Shown piece after piece: positions 8,333 through 16,224 of a stretch of 38,512 nucleotides of DNA. The stretch comes from Dichotomicrobium sp964466965 (GTDB lineage Bacteria > Pseudomonadota > Alphaproteobacteria > Rhizobiales > Rhodomicrobiaceae). A program made the position numbers and the translations under genes. Below the pieces are notes generated by a model that saw nothing but the letters and a program-made list of their open reading frames with translations, was not told the DNA's origin and ran no database searches. The stretch lies in assembly GCA_964466965.1 (NCBI GenBank), contig CAYXPZ010000016.1:1-38512 (forward strand), read 5' to 3'. How positions within the stretch are numbered: position 1 is the first letter of the stretch; every line of letters starts with the position of its first letter.

Positions 8333-8431
8333 GGTGTTCTGCCTTTTCTGCGGCGCAGCCTGCGCGACTTGACAGCAGTGAAGTGCGCCCCTCAGATGCT
8401 GAAGAGCCAGCACAACGCATTAGGTTGCCCG

Positions 8432-9298
8432 ATGACTGAAAAGCCAAGCACGCTGTTCGACATCTTCGATCTCGAAACATTGGAACACAACCTGTTTCGT
8501 GGCCGCAGCCCGCAAGACGGCTGGCAACGCGTGTTTGGCGGACAGGTCATCGGGCAGGCGCTCGTTGCGGCGACGCGCACAGTGGACGCAGACGCGCGGG
8601 CCGCGCATTCGCTCCACGGTTACTTTCTGCTCCCGGGCGACCCGACCACGCCGATCATTTACGACGTGAACCGCATCCGCGACGGCAAGAGCTTCACGAC
8701 ACGCCAGGTCACTGCGCTACAGCACGGGCAAGCGATCTTCTCGATGGGCGTGTCGTTTCACCGTGAAGAGCCGGGTTTCACCCATCAGATCACGGCGCCG
8801 GATGTGCCCGCGCCGGAAACGCTGCCCTCCGAGGCTGAACTTATCGAAGGGCTGTTGCCGAAGCTTCCCGAAGCGATCCAGCGGTATTGGCGGCGCGAGC
8901 GCCCGGTAGAGATGCGCCCTGTTGATGTGCGGCAGTACGTCTCAACCGAGCCGCGCGAGGCCAGCCGCAGCATCTGGATCAGGTCGAACCTGACCCTGCC
9001 GGAGGACATCGCAATGCATAAATGCGTGTTGGCTTATGCGTCGGATTTCTTCTTGCTCGACACCTCGCTCGCGCCGCACGGGCGCAATCTGTTCGATCCG
9101 CGCATGATGATGGCGAGCCTCGACCATTCGCTGTGGTTCCACCGCCCCTTCCGCGCCGATGAATGGCTGCTCTACGTGATGGATAGCCCCTCGGCCTCCG
9201 GCGCGCGCGGCTTTTGCCGCGGTTCGATCTTCCGGCGCGACGGCACCCTTATCGCCTCAGTTGCCCAAGAAGGGCTCATCCGGGAGCGCGATGGCTGA
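8432..9298 (+). CDS. tesB: Acyl-CoA thioesterase II
   Basis: TesB hydrolyses medium- and long-chain acyl-CoA to free fatty acid and CoA. The 288-residue protein has the double hot-dog architecture. The N-terminal half carries DGWQRVFGGQVIGQAL and ARAAHSLHGYFLLPGD; the C-terminal half carries the catalytic triad region, with Asp205 in YASDFFLL, Ser229 in ASLDHSLWFH and Gln279 in VAQEGLIR. These match Asp204, Thr228 and Gln278 of E. coli TesB. The length equals the family norm. The ATG at 8432 is preceded by TTAGG; the much longer open frame upstream is the antisense of the ubiquinone hydroxylase gene and is not coding. Confidence 0.95.
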   Translation: MTEKPSTLFDIFDLETLEHNLFRGRSPQDGWQRVFGGQVIGQALVAATRTVDADARAAHSLHGYFLLPGDPTTPIIYDVNRIRDGKSFTTRQVTALQHGQAIFSMGVSFHREEPGFTHQITAPDVPAPETLPSEAELIEGLLPKLPEAIQRYWRRERPVEMRPVDVRQYVSTEPREASRSIWIRSNLTLPEDIAMHKCVLAYASDFFLLDTSLAPHGRNLFDPRMMMASLDHSLWFHRPFRADEWLLYVMDSPSASGARGFCRGSIFRRDGTLIASVAQEGLIRERDG

Positions 9299-9322
9299 TG
9301 GCCTAATGTCGGTTCGCCTATA

Positions 9323-10375
9323 TCAGTTGACCAGATGCTTTGCGGCAATATCCACGAACGTGCCTTCCTCGCGCAGACCCTTTAGCCCCTGGTTGACCCG
9401 CAGGAGCAGGACGCGCGTCCTCGGGTTGGTTTTCATGCCAACGACGTGAAGCGTCTGGATTGTTGCGAGCTCAATGATCTCGGACACCTTGTCCCGGATA
9501 CCTAGCTCCGTGATGACGCGGTCTGATGTGTCCGCGTTCACCGACACCAGATCAACTTCGCGCTCAATGAGCCGCTCAAAGCAATCCGTGGGGCTTTCGC
9601 CGCGCACGCGGGTCACATTTGGCGGCACCAGGCCCATCACTTCCAGATCATGCGTGAAATATCCCGATGGCCGGCATAGCACCAGGTGGTGCGCGTCTTC
9701 TGGCTCCTTAATGTTCTCGACGCCGCCCTGGCGTCCGTAAAAGGTGATGACCACCTCATGTAACGGAACGGAAAACCGCAGCATATCGCAGCGCCATTGA
9801 GACATCTCGCCCAGCTTTTCCCGCTGGCTGCAATCCGGCTTGAACCAGGGAAACGCGAGATCATAAGCGTGATCGGCGAGCAGCGGCTTCAGATGCGCGC
9901 TCCAGTCATTGATGACGTCGATCCGGTAATCCTTAGTGCCCGACCCGAACTGCAGCGCGCGCTCGACAAGCTCAAAGCTAAAGCCGCCGTTCTCAAGGCC
10001 ATCATCAACATAAGGCGCGTATTCGGCGCCCGTCAGAATTTTAACGATTTGGCGCGACGGGGTATTGTCGTCAACCGCCGATGCAGTCTCGATTGGTGGC
10101 AGATCGGGTCTCTCACCGCCATCCTCGCAGGGGATATAGAGATCAACGCCAACCAGTATCAAATTCGGGCTTTCGAGCTTTCCAGGGTTGAAATCAAAGA
10201 TCCGCTGGTAGGCCTGCGCTCGTCCATAAGCTCTTTCTGCAATGCCTGACAGCGTATCTCCCGCTTCCGTCGTGTAAGTTTGATTGCACGAGATATCCTG
10301 TGCACGTAGATGCGTTGCATTCGCTGCCCACAGCAAAGTTGTCAGGACTACAAAAACCGCGCGACAGGTCAGCAT
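9323..10375 (-). CDS. Exported LysM plus solute-binding (family 3-like) protein
   Basis: A 350-residue periplasmic protein. Residues 1-26 form a signal peptide (FVVLTTLLWAANATHLRA). Residues about 33-82 form a LysM domain (YTTEAGDTLSGIAERAYG ... NLILVGVDLYIP), which binds peptidoglycan. From about residue 108 the protein resembles amino-acid-type solute-binding proteins: the start VKILTGAEYAPYVDDG, the block YDLAFPWFKP, and the C-terminal DLVSVNADTSDRVI and LLLRVNQGLKGLREEGTFVDIAAKH. The start at 10375 has AAGGGG six bases upstream; ATG 10381 is two codons earlier and too close to it. No transporter genes are adjacent, so a sensory or wall-anchored binding role is as likely as import. Confidence 0.85.
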   Translation of the reverse strand: MLTCRAVFVVLTTLLWAANATHLRAQDISCNQTYTTEAGDTLSGIAERAYGRAQAYQRIFDFNPGKLESPNLILVGVDLYIPCEDGGERPDLPPIETASAVDDNTPSRQIVKILTGAEYAPYVDDGLENGGFSFELVERALQFGSGTKDYRIDVINDWSAHLKPLLADHAYDLAFPWFKPDCSQREKLGEMSQWRCDMLRFSVPLHEVVITFYGRQGGVENIKEPEDAHHLVLCRPSGYFTHDLEVMGLVPPNVTRVRGESPTDCFERLIEREVDLVSVNADTSDRVITELGIRDKVSEIIELATIQTLHVVGMKTNPRTRVLLLRVNQGLKGLREEGTFVDIAAKHLVN

Positions 10376-10747
10376 CAGCATCCCCTTCACATGTTCCCAA
10401 AATTGACCGAATGCGCGCAATCTACCGCATTGGTTCGGCTTTGCAAGGGAGGTCAGCCGCCGGTCGGATGAGCGCGAAAAGGCCCTGGCGCGCGCCAGGA
10501 AGCGCCTCCGTTTCGGGCACATGCTTATCAAACATGCAATATCGCCTGGATGCCCAAACATTAGGCACCCCTTCGGCTGTGAGCTCACGAAATCGTGTTG
10601 GTTGCCCTGTTGTGCACCGCGTCACGGGTTTTGGCACGGGATTTGAATGCCCTCGAACGTGCCGTCGCGGCAAGCGGTGCAGGTCGCTTGAGGGGCGGCC
10701 CTTGCCACGGCAGAAGCGGCAACAAGAGCGATCGAAGGAGATCACAA
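10376..10747. other. Divergent control region upstream of glnK
   Basis: This 372-base stretch separates the LysM protein gene (minus strand) from glnK-amtB (plus strand). It contains a perfect 16-bp GC-rich palindrome at 10484-10499 (CCTGGCGC followed by its reverse complement) of unknown meaning, and a sigma-54-like promoter listed separately. I saw no convincing gene here. Confidence 0.5.
10631..10646 (+). promoter_or_regulatory. Candidate sigma-54 promoter of glnK-amtB
   Basis: TTGGCACG, four bases, then TTGAA. The -24 half matches the sigma-54 consensus and the spacing from the GG is the required ten bases, but the -12 dinucleotide is GA instead of GC. The location about 100 bases before glnK fits NtrC/sigma-54 control of this operon in other proteobacteria. 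The mismatch at a normally conserved base makes this tentative. Confidence 0.35.
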
Positions 10748-11086
10748 ATGAAACTGGTGACGGCTGTCATCAAGCCTTTCAAGCTCGACGAGGTGCGCCA
10801 GGCGCTCACTTCGCTAGGCGTGGAAGGTTTGACTGCCACGGAAGTTAAGGGATACGGGCGCCAGATGGGGCATACCGAAATCTACCGTGGCGCAGAATAC
10901 GAAGTGACCTTTTTGCCGAAAATCAAGATTGAGGTCACGGTCGACGACGAAATGGCCGACAAGGTCATCGAAGCAATTCAAACAACATCCAAGACCGGCC
11001 AGATCGGCGACGGAAAAATCTTCGTCATGCCGGTCGAGCAGTCTGTTCGCATTCGGACAGGCGAAACCGGCTCCGAAGCCCTGTAG
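10748..11086 (+). CDS. glnK: Nitrogen regulatory protein PII (GlnK)
   Basis: A 112-residue PII signal-transduction protein. It senses 2-oxoglutarate and ATP/ADP and, with GlnD uridylylation, controls ammonium uptake and nitrogen metabolism. The T-loop GYGRQMGHTEIYRGAEY carries the uridylylation site Tyr51, and the KIFVMPVEQSVRIRTGE segment is the conserved C-terminal nucleotide-binding part. AAGGAG before the ATG supports the start. Because it precedes amtB by 15 bases it is GlnK-type by context: in its deuridylylated state GlnK blocks the AmtB channel. The likely sigma-54 site upstream would make it nitrogen-regulated. Confidence 0.96.
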   Translation: MKLVTAVIKPFKLDEVRQALTSLGVEGLTATEVKGYGRQMGHTEIYRGAEYEVTFLPKIKIEVTVDDEMADKVIEAIQTTSKTGQIGDGKIFVMPVEQSVRIRTGETGSEAL

Positions 11087-11101
11087 AGTTGAGGTGACAT
11101 C

Positions 11102-12436
11102 ATGATCCAACCAAACAAATTGCTTACGCTGAGCGGCGCGACCGTGCTCGGCGGTTTGTTGCTTGCGAGTCCCGCGCTGGCGCAGGAGCCGTCCCCGGCT
11201 GCGGTGACGGCTGATGGCCAGTTCATTCTTAACACGCTGCTGTTCCTCATAGGCGGCTTCCTCGTGATGTGGATGGCCGCAGGCTTTGCCATGCTGGAAT
11301 CAGGCTTGGTGCGCAGCAAGAACGTGACCATGCAGTGCACCAAGAACATTGCGCTGTACTCGGTCGCCGGTCTGATGTTCTGGGTCGTCGGCTACAATCT
11401 GATGTACGACGGCGTAGACGGAGGATATCTGGGCAGCTTCACGCCAAAGCTGATCCCTGATCCCGGCAGCGAAACGGCTGACGCCGGTTATGCCGCGGCT
11501 TCCGACTGGTTCTTCCAGATGGTGTTCTGCGCGACGGCTGCCTCGATCGTATCGGGCACTGTGGCTGAGCGCATCAAGATCTGGCCCTTCATTATCTTTG
11601 TGGTCGTCCTGACCGGCTTCATCTACCCAATCCAGGGCGCCTGGCAGTGGGGCGGCGGCTGGCTGGCCGAAATCGGCTTCTCCGACTTCGCCGGCTCGAC
11701 GCTGGTGCACTCGGTCGGCGGCTGGGCGGCGCTCACCGGCGCAATCATCCTCGGCGCGCGCAAAGGCAAGTACGGAGCGGATGGGCAGATCAACCCGATG
11801 CCGGGCTCCAACCTGCCGCTGGCGACGCTCGGCACCTTCATTCTGTGGCTCGGCTGGTTTGGCTTCAATGGCGGCTCGCAGCTCGCCATGGGTACCATCG
11901 CTGACGCCTCATCGGTGTCGAAGATCTTCGTGAACACCAACCTGGCTGCTGCGGCTGGGGCGGTCGCCGCGTTGATCCTGACACAGATCATGTACGGCAA
12001 AGTCGATCTGACCATGGCGCTGAACGGCGCGCTGGCCGGCCTGGTGTCGATCACGGCCGAACCGCTGACACCTGCTCCGGCCCTGGCTATCCTGATTGGC
12101 GGCATTGGCGGCGTGATCGTGGTATTCTTTGTGCCGCTGCTCGACAAGCTGAAGATTGACGACGTCGTCGGCGCTATCCCGGTTCACCTGATCGCCGGCA
12201 TCTGGGGAACCATGGCGGTTCCGATCACGAATGACGGCGCCAGCTTCGTCGCTCAGGCGATCGGCGTCGGCGCGATCGGGGCGTTCGTCATCGTCACCAG
12301 CGCGGTCGTCTGGCTGCTCCTCAAGTTCACGGTTGGGCTGCGTCCATCCGAGGAAGCAGAGTACGCGGGTCTCGACACGTCCGAGCTTGGCCTTGAAGCC
12401 TACCCCGAATTCGGGACAGGCAGCCAGCGGATGTAA
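11102..12436 (+). CDS. amtB: Ammonium transporter AmtB
   Basis: A 444-residue channel-type ammonium transporter of the Amt/Rh family, located in the inner membrane as a trimer. After a cleavable signal-like N-terminus (residues 1-27, ending SPALA-Q) there are about eleven membrane segments. Key residues are the ammonium-binding Asp195 (SDFAGST), the pore twin histidines His203 (TLVHSVGGWAA) and His362 (IPVHLIAGIWG), and the AGFAMLESGLVRSKN motif in the second membrane segment. GAGGTGA before the ATG supports the start. It forms an operon with glnK, and a strong terminator follows at 12560. Confidence 0.96.
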   Translation: MIQPNKLLTLSGATVLGGLLLASPALAQEPSPAAVTADGQFILNTLLFLIGGFLVMWMAAGFAMLESGLVRSKNVTMQCTKNIALYSVAGLMFWVVGYNLMYDGVDGGYLGSFTPKLIPDPGSETADAGYAAASDWFFQMVFCATAASIVSGTVAERIKIWPFIIFVVVLTGFIYPIQGAWQWGGGWLAEIGFSDFAGSTLVHSVGGWAALTGAIILGARKGKYGADGQINPMPGSNLPLATLGTFILWLGWFGFNGGSQLAMGTIADASSVSKIFVNTNLAAAAGAVAALILTQIMYGKVDLTMALNGALAGLVSITAEPLTPAPALAILIGGIGGVIVVFFVPLLDKLKIDDVVGAIPVHLIAGIWGTMAVPITNDGASFVAQAIGVGAIGAFVIVTSAVVWLLLKFTVGLRPSEEAEYAGLDTSELGLEAYPEFGTGSQRM

Positions 12437-12559
12437 CGTCACGATGCCGGAGCGCGCCAAGCGCGACCATGCCCGGGGCGCTCCGGCCAGTGCTGAAGGG
12501 CGGCACAGACAAGCGCGGTCATAGCTGTCTGATGCACGCCTCGCCCAACGCTCCTAACT

Positions 12560-12587
12560 GCCCGGGACTTCTGTCCCGGGCTTTTTT
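12560..12587 (+). terminator. Rho-independent terminator of glnK-amtB
   Basis: Perfect 9-bp stem with arms GCCCGGGAC and GTCCCGGGC around a TTCT loop, followed by six T residues. It lies 124 bases after the amtB stop. Confidence 0.92.
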
Positions 12588-12616
12588 GCGCAGCCTTTGC
12601 CCAATGAACTTTTCGG

Positions 12617-12631
12617 TTAAGGCTCTGTTTA
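12617..12631 (+). promoter_or_regulatory. Candidate CtrA box upstream of the FlbD-like gene
   Basis: TTAA, seven bases, TTTA: seven of eight positions of the CtrA consensus TTAA-N7-TTAA. It lies 122 bases before ATG 12754 and beyond the amtB terminator, so it is placed to act on the FlbD-like gene. ctrA itself is 3.6 kb away. The motif is short, so chance occurrence is possible. Confidence 0.4.
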
Positions 12632-12753
12632 GCCTCACGAACCCATCCTGAGCCTATCAACGCAACGATTCGCCATGGGCTCCAGCGCGCGGCCACGCGT
12701 TCGCGCAGCTCGGACCCATTTGGCTTTGATACGGCTGATGGGGACGGGGCAAA

Positions 12754-13626
12754 ATGCAGACCGACCAATTCATATATCGCGATGACACGATGGCCGAGAT
12801 CGTGAAGCAAGCTGCAAAGGCGGCGCGGGGGTCGGCCAATATTCTGATTGAGGGCGCGCCGGGTACGGGAAAGACCACGCTGGCTCGGTTCATCCACGCC
12901 CACACGGATGGTGCGCGCGGCGTCACCACGCTCCACTGCGCTGCGGTGGACGCGGCGGATGTCGATCTGGTCCAGCCGGCAGAAAACACGACGCTGTTTC
13001 TGCATGACGTCTGCGACCTCGCCCCACCGGCGCAAGCCGCATTGGCTATGGCGGTGCGGCAGCAGCCTGGGCGGCGGATAATCGCGGCGAGTTCACGCCC
13101 CCTGCGGCAGGCCGTCGAGGCCGGCCAATTCCATCAGGGCCTGTTCTATCAGCTCAGCGTAATATCCATCTCACTGCCGCCGCTGGCCGAACGTCCCAAT
13201 GATATTGCGATCCTCGCCGGGCATTTTGCGGACGTGTTTGCCAGCGCACACCAGGTCCCCATGCGGCCGCTGCGCCCGGACGCGCTCGCAAAACTGGCGG
13301 CCCATCACTGGCCCGGCAATGTGCGCGAGCTCGAAAATGTGATCCAGCGCGCCGTGTTGTTTGCCGACGGCCCCGACATAAGCGCGAGAGACATTGCGTT
13401 GCCGAATGCGCCGCAGGGCGAAGGCCGGACGGCTTCGCCTGGGCTGGTGGGCCGGACAGTCGCCGATGTCGAGCGGGAGCTGATCCTGCACACGCTGGAG
13501 CACTGCGGCGGCAACCGAACCCAGGCCGCGGAAATCCTGGGCATTTCCGTGCGCACCTTACGCAACAAGCTCCGCCAGTATCTGCAGGATGGCGCCGACG
13601 TCACGGCCTTTTCACACGCCGCCTGA
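12754..13626 (+). CDS. Degenerate FlbD-like AAA+/Fis-type regulator
   Basis: A 290-residue relative of the sigma-54 activator family, closest in its C-terminus to FlbD, the flagellar regulator of Caulobacter (LVGRTVADVERELILHTLEHCGGNRTQAAEILG). It has no receiver domain. The AAA+ part keeps Walker A (GAPGTGKT, residues 34-41) and the WPGNVRELENVI segment (187-), but is about 20 residues short where the GAFTGA loop should be and also short in the second loop. Walker B reads LFLHDV instead of LFLDE, and the two arginine-finger positions are His127 and Gln133. The Fis-type helix-turn-helix is intact at about 255-275. Sigma-54 activation therefore looks impossible. It probably binds DNA as a repressor, a sigma-70-type regulator or a partner of a true FlbD; this is inference. 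Confidence 0.85.
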   Translation: MQTDQFIYRDDTMAEIVKQAAKAARGSANILIEGAPGTGKTTLARFIHAHTDGARGVTTLHCAAVDAADVDLVQPAENTTLFLHDVCDLAPPAQAALAMAVRQQPGRRIIAASSRPLRQAVEAGQFHQGLFYQLSVISISLPPLAERPNDIAILAGHFADVFASAHQVPMRPLRPDALAKLAAHHWPGNVRELENVIQRAVLFADGPDISARDIALPNAPQGEGRTASPGLVGRTVADVERELILHTLEHCGGNRTQAAEILGISVRTLRNKLRQYLQDGADVTAFSHAA

Positions 13627-13637
13627 CAGATCAATCG

Positions 13638-14222
13638 CTACTCAATCGCGCCACGCGCGCGTAGCTCTGCCTGGTGCATGTCGATCTCTTCCTGGCGCTG
13701 GCGTTCTGCATTATCGAGCTGCGACGGGCCAGCCCGCGGTGATTGGGACGTCTCGCCCGCAGGCGCTGCGAGCGCAGCATCATTCGCCCGGCACTGCGCC
13801 GGATCGAGCAGCCAGAGTTCAACGCTTGTCTCAAGCTCTTTAGCCAGATCTTCCGCCAGTTCGAGATTGCGGGTGGCAACCACAGTATTGTCGTTGCGCG
13901 GATAGAACTGGACCTGGAAAACTTCTTCACGCTCGGACGCCGTGCGGAAAATCCGGATCAAGGCAGGTTCGCTGGGGTCATCGGCCTCCGGCATGGTGAA
14001 GGTGTAGTCTGCCTTGAGCGGTCCGGTGCCGCCAAACCAACAGGCACCAATCTGGCTGGCGAATTGGGTGCGCACAGACTGCGGTGCGCCAAAAACCAAA
14101 CGCTGCGCCTCCGACGCCTCCTGAACGGGCATTCTATCAAGACTGGGACTGCAAGCCTGCGTGAGCAACGCAGCGCCCAGGATCAAGCCGACCTTCAACA
14201 CGCGCAACCGCCGTACCCCCAT
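13638..14222 (-). CDS. Lipoprotein-like protein with CW motif (A)
   Basis: A 194-residue protein with a hydrophobic N-terminus (RVLKVGLILGAALLTQAC) that could be a lipoprotein signal with Cys24, although the lipobox TQAC is not perfect. The middle has SQIGACWFGGTG (Cys61-Trp62) followed by strands of the form FTMPEADDPSEPALIRIFR. A similar block (ARQIRRCWLGPDDP ... AEIDIYK) occurs in the next gene upstream, so the two are probably distant paralogues. The C-terminal 40 residues are polar and likely helical. I chose ATG 14222 because it places the signal sequence at the N-terminus; the open frame extends further without meaning. Function unknown, envelope location inferred. Confidence 0.72.
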   Translation of the reverse strand: MGVRRLRVLKVGLILGAALLTQACSPSLDRMPVQEASEAQRLVFGAPQSVRTQFASQIGACWFGGTGPLKADYTFTMPEADDPSEPALIRIFRTASEREEVFQVQFYPRNDNTVVATRNLELAEDLAKELETSVELWLLDPAQCRANDAALAAPAGETSQSPRAGPSQLDNAERQRQEEIDMHQAELRARGAIE

Positions 14223-14343
14223 ACCCGCGACAATGCTTACCCCGACGCTCAGGAGATTAACGGAGATGATGTCCGAATTGTGAGGAGAAATCCGGCGCTC
14301 GCCAGCCAAATCGTTAACGCATTCGCCGTGTGTGGCGGCAGCG

Positions 14344-15033
14344 CTACGCGTTGTCCCTGCCGGGTGTATCGCACGCGGACCCGCCTCGGACCCATGCGGC
14401 CAGATCCCGGCGCAACGCATTGGCCAGAGCTTCATCAAGCCGCCGATTCGTACTGCGTACGAGCGAGCCGCCAGCTTGAGGAGAGATTTTCACCTCAAAG
14501 GCATAGGGGCCGTATTTCCGGCCGGGGACCTCTTTATAGATGTCGATCTCTGCCTCCCCCGCCTCGCCGGGCGTGGCTCTCGCGCGGAAGCCATGGCCAG
14601 GCAGCGTCGGGTCATCAGGTCCTAGCCAGCAGCGGCGGATTTGCCGGGCCACACGCACATAGACATCAACCGGCTTGTCCTGCGTGACGACCGAAGCCGG
14701 GGCAACAGATGGCGCGCTCAGATCAATGTCAGGCAGAGCGGCGAGAATGCCCAAACTGTCGCCAGCGGCCTGATCGCCGGAAGGCTTGCGGCGCGCGGGC
14801 AACGGCGGCTCCCCCGGCGTTGCGCCTGCCTGTGCGACCTGTGACGGCGGCCCGAGAGCGCCCGTAGTGCCATCAAACAGGGCGTTTGTCTGCGCGCACC
14901 CGGCCAGCACTGTTATTGCCAGCGCCGCGATCAGAGCAGCGCTCAGCGCGCGTCTCCCGCCCCCGGTCTGAGATCCGACTGCAAGCACAAGCACCCCCGT
15001 ACTACCGTCATGCTGCGGCGTGAACGAAGACAT
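14344..15033 (-). CDS. Lipoprotein with CW-motif domain (B)
   Basis: A 229-residue predicted lipoprotein: hydrophobic ALSAALIAALAITVLAGC with lipobox LAGC and Cys46 as lipid attachment site. A low-complexity Pro/Ala/Gly linker (about residues 60-115) leads to a C-terminal domain with the motif RQIRRCWLGPDDPTLPGHGF (Cys135-Trp136), then EIDIYKEVPGRKYGPYAFEVKI. The same Cys-Trp block is present in the downstream gene at 13638-14222. An internal alternative start (GTG near residue 17) would shorten the region before the signal. It is 91 bases behind fliJ on the same strand and may be co-transcribed with it. Function unknown. Confidence 0.75.
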   Translation of the reverse strand: MSSFTPQHDGSTGVLVLAVGSQTGGGRRALSAALIAALAITVLAGCAQTNALFDGTTGALGPPSQVAQAGATPGEPPLPARRKPSGDQAAGDSLGILAALPDIDLSAPSVAPASVVTQDKPVDVYVRVARQIRRCWLGPDDPTLPGHGFRARATPGEAGEAEIDIYKEVPGRKYGPYAFEVKISPQAGGSLVRSTNRRLDEALANALRRDLAAWVRGGSACDTPGRDNA

Positions 15034-15124
15034 GAGACAGGGGCGGCGTTGTGTCAACGCGCAGATCCGCGAAGCGGTGAGTTTTGCACGAGCCGAGAGG
15101 CGTTGCTGCCTGCGAGCGGTCCTA

Positions 15125-15517
15125 TCAGTTGCGCTGCAGTGTGAGATTCCTAGAAAACTGATCGAGCGCGCTGCGCCGCGGCCGCTCGCCGTCGCGGCTC
15201 GCGAACATTTCTGCCGTTTGGAGCTCCGTCTGCGCGTGTTCAAGTTCGGCACGCGCCTGCTCCAGCTTGGCGTTCAGATCGCGAATCGAGTCCCTGAGAT
15301 TGTCACGACGCTGCCGCGCCGCCTTGGCATAAATCGGGTACGCGAAGTGCGCTGGGTCGGTGATCCCGGTGCGCTGTTCCTCATGGCGCAACTGCCGATC
15401 CAGCTCATCCGCCACGCGGCTGAAATCCTCGATCATGGCCTCTATATCGGCCACCTTCTGCTGGCGTTCTTCAACCTCGAACCGCCGCGACCTGCCGCTG
15501 CGCTGACGTGAAGGCAT
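15125..15517 (-). CDS. fliJ: Flagellar export protein FliJ-like coiled coil
   Basis: A 130-residue, highly charged protein predicted to be almost entirely coiled coil. It matches alphaproteobacterial FliJ: RRFEVEERQQKVADIEAMIEDF, then the conserved block GITDPAHFAYPIYAKAARQRRDNLRDSI, then a long heptad region. FliJ is a soluble component of the flagellar type III export apparatus that works with the ATPase FliI. fliI is not adjacent here; instead ctrA lies divergently about 700 bases away. An AGGA eight bases before the ATG supports the start, and a near-consensus CtrA box at 15622 lies about 105 bases upstream. Because it is isolated, the name rests on the sequence pattern only. Confidence 0.8.
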   Translation of the reverse strand: MPSRQRSGRSRRFEVEERQQKVADIEAMIEDFSRVADELDRQLRHEEQRTGITDPAHFAYPIYAKAARQRRDNLRDSIRDLNAKLEQARAELEHAQTELQTAEMFASRDGERPRRSALDQFSRNLTLQRN

Positions 15518-16224
15518 CCTCGATCCTCGTTCTGAAGGGCATGCCCCGGCGGCGGTTGCTCACCAGCCGCGCGATGCCCACAAAAGTTAGGCTGACTGAG
15601 CGGAAGCCTAAGGTCGACGGATTAATTGCCCGTAAATCGGCCCCGTGACTCAGATGACACAGTTTCGCCATCAAATCGGAGCCCAGCACAATGCAACCTC
15701 GGGCTGAGGCCGCGAATCGGCTAATCAAATGTCTGGGCATCGTTCTCCACAACCGCGTACACGATAGCGCCAGACACAGTTCCGGCGTCCACGGCGGTGT
15801 TTGCGGCCTAGTTTCGTCCGTTTGCGTTGGCGTGAGGTCTGGAAGCTTCATCTCGCCGGCTGCAACTCAGGGTGGTGTCCGCAGCCGGATTGTCAGAAGC
15901 TAGCGCCTGAACTGGGGCGGTGACGCGTTTTCACGAGCGTATCAGCTAAACCTTCGTTTCGAGCGGCCATCTGCGGTTCGTGGCGGGGCTGAACAAGCGA
16001 CGCGTACTGCGTGGGTGGCGGATCCGGTCAGATGAAACCGTACCGGCCTCACCTGTTTCACGTCCTGGTTGCATCTGGAGCCGTTATTCGCTCCGGCGAA
16101 GTGAGGTTTTGTTAACCTCGGGCTCTTATTGTCTCGGACGAAAGTTTAACCGAGTGTGACCAAACAGCTTTACGCTGCCGAATGCCGAAAAGAGGCGCGG
16201 AAATCTCGACAAAGAGGAATTGGG
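15518..16224. other. Long intergenic region between fliJ and ctrA
   Basis: About 700 bases without a convincing gene. Short ORFs on both strands lack family character and overlap the fliJ start. It contains the CtrA-box candidate at 15622-15636, a GANTC site (GACTC, 15647-15651) that could be methylated by CcrM, and two CtrA half-site-like TTAACC words at 16112 and 16146 in front of ctrA. Its length fits the complex, multi-promoter control known for ctrA in Caulobacter. Confidence 0.55.
15622..15636 (-). promoter_or_regulatory. Candidate CtrA box upstream of fliJ
   Basis: On the minus strand TTTA, seven bases, TTAA: seven of eight positions of the CtrA consensus. It lies about 105 bases before the fliJ ATG, and a GANTC methylation site is 11 bases beyond it. 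Confidence 0.4.

Noticed and set aside
15471..15851. 126-codon minus-strand frame upstream of fliJ
   Set aside because: It overlaps the fliJ start in another frame, has no ribosome-binding site, and its translation has no family character.
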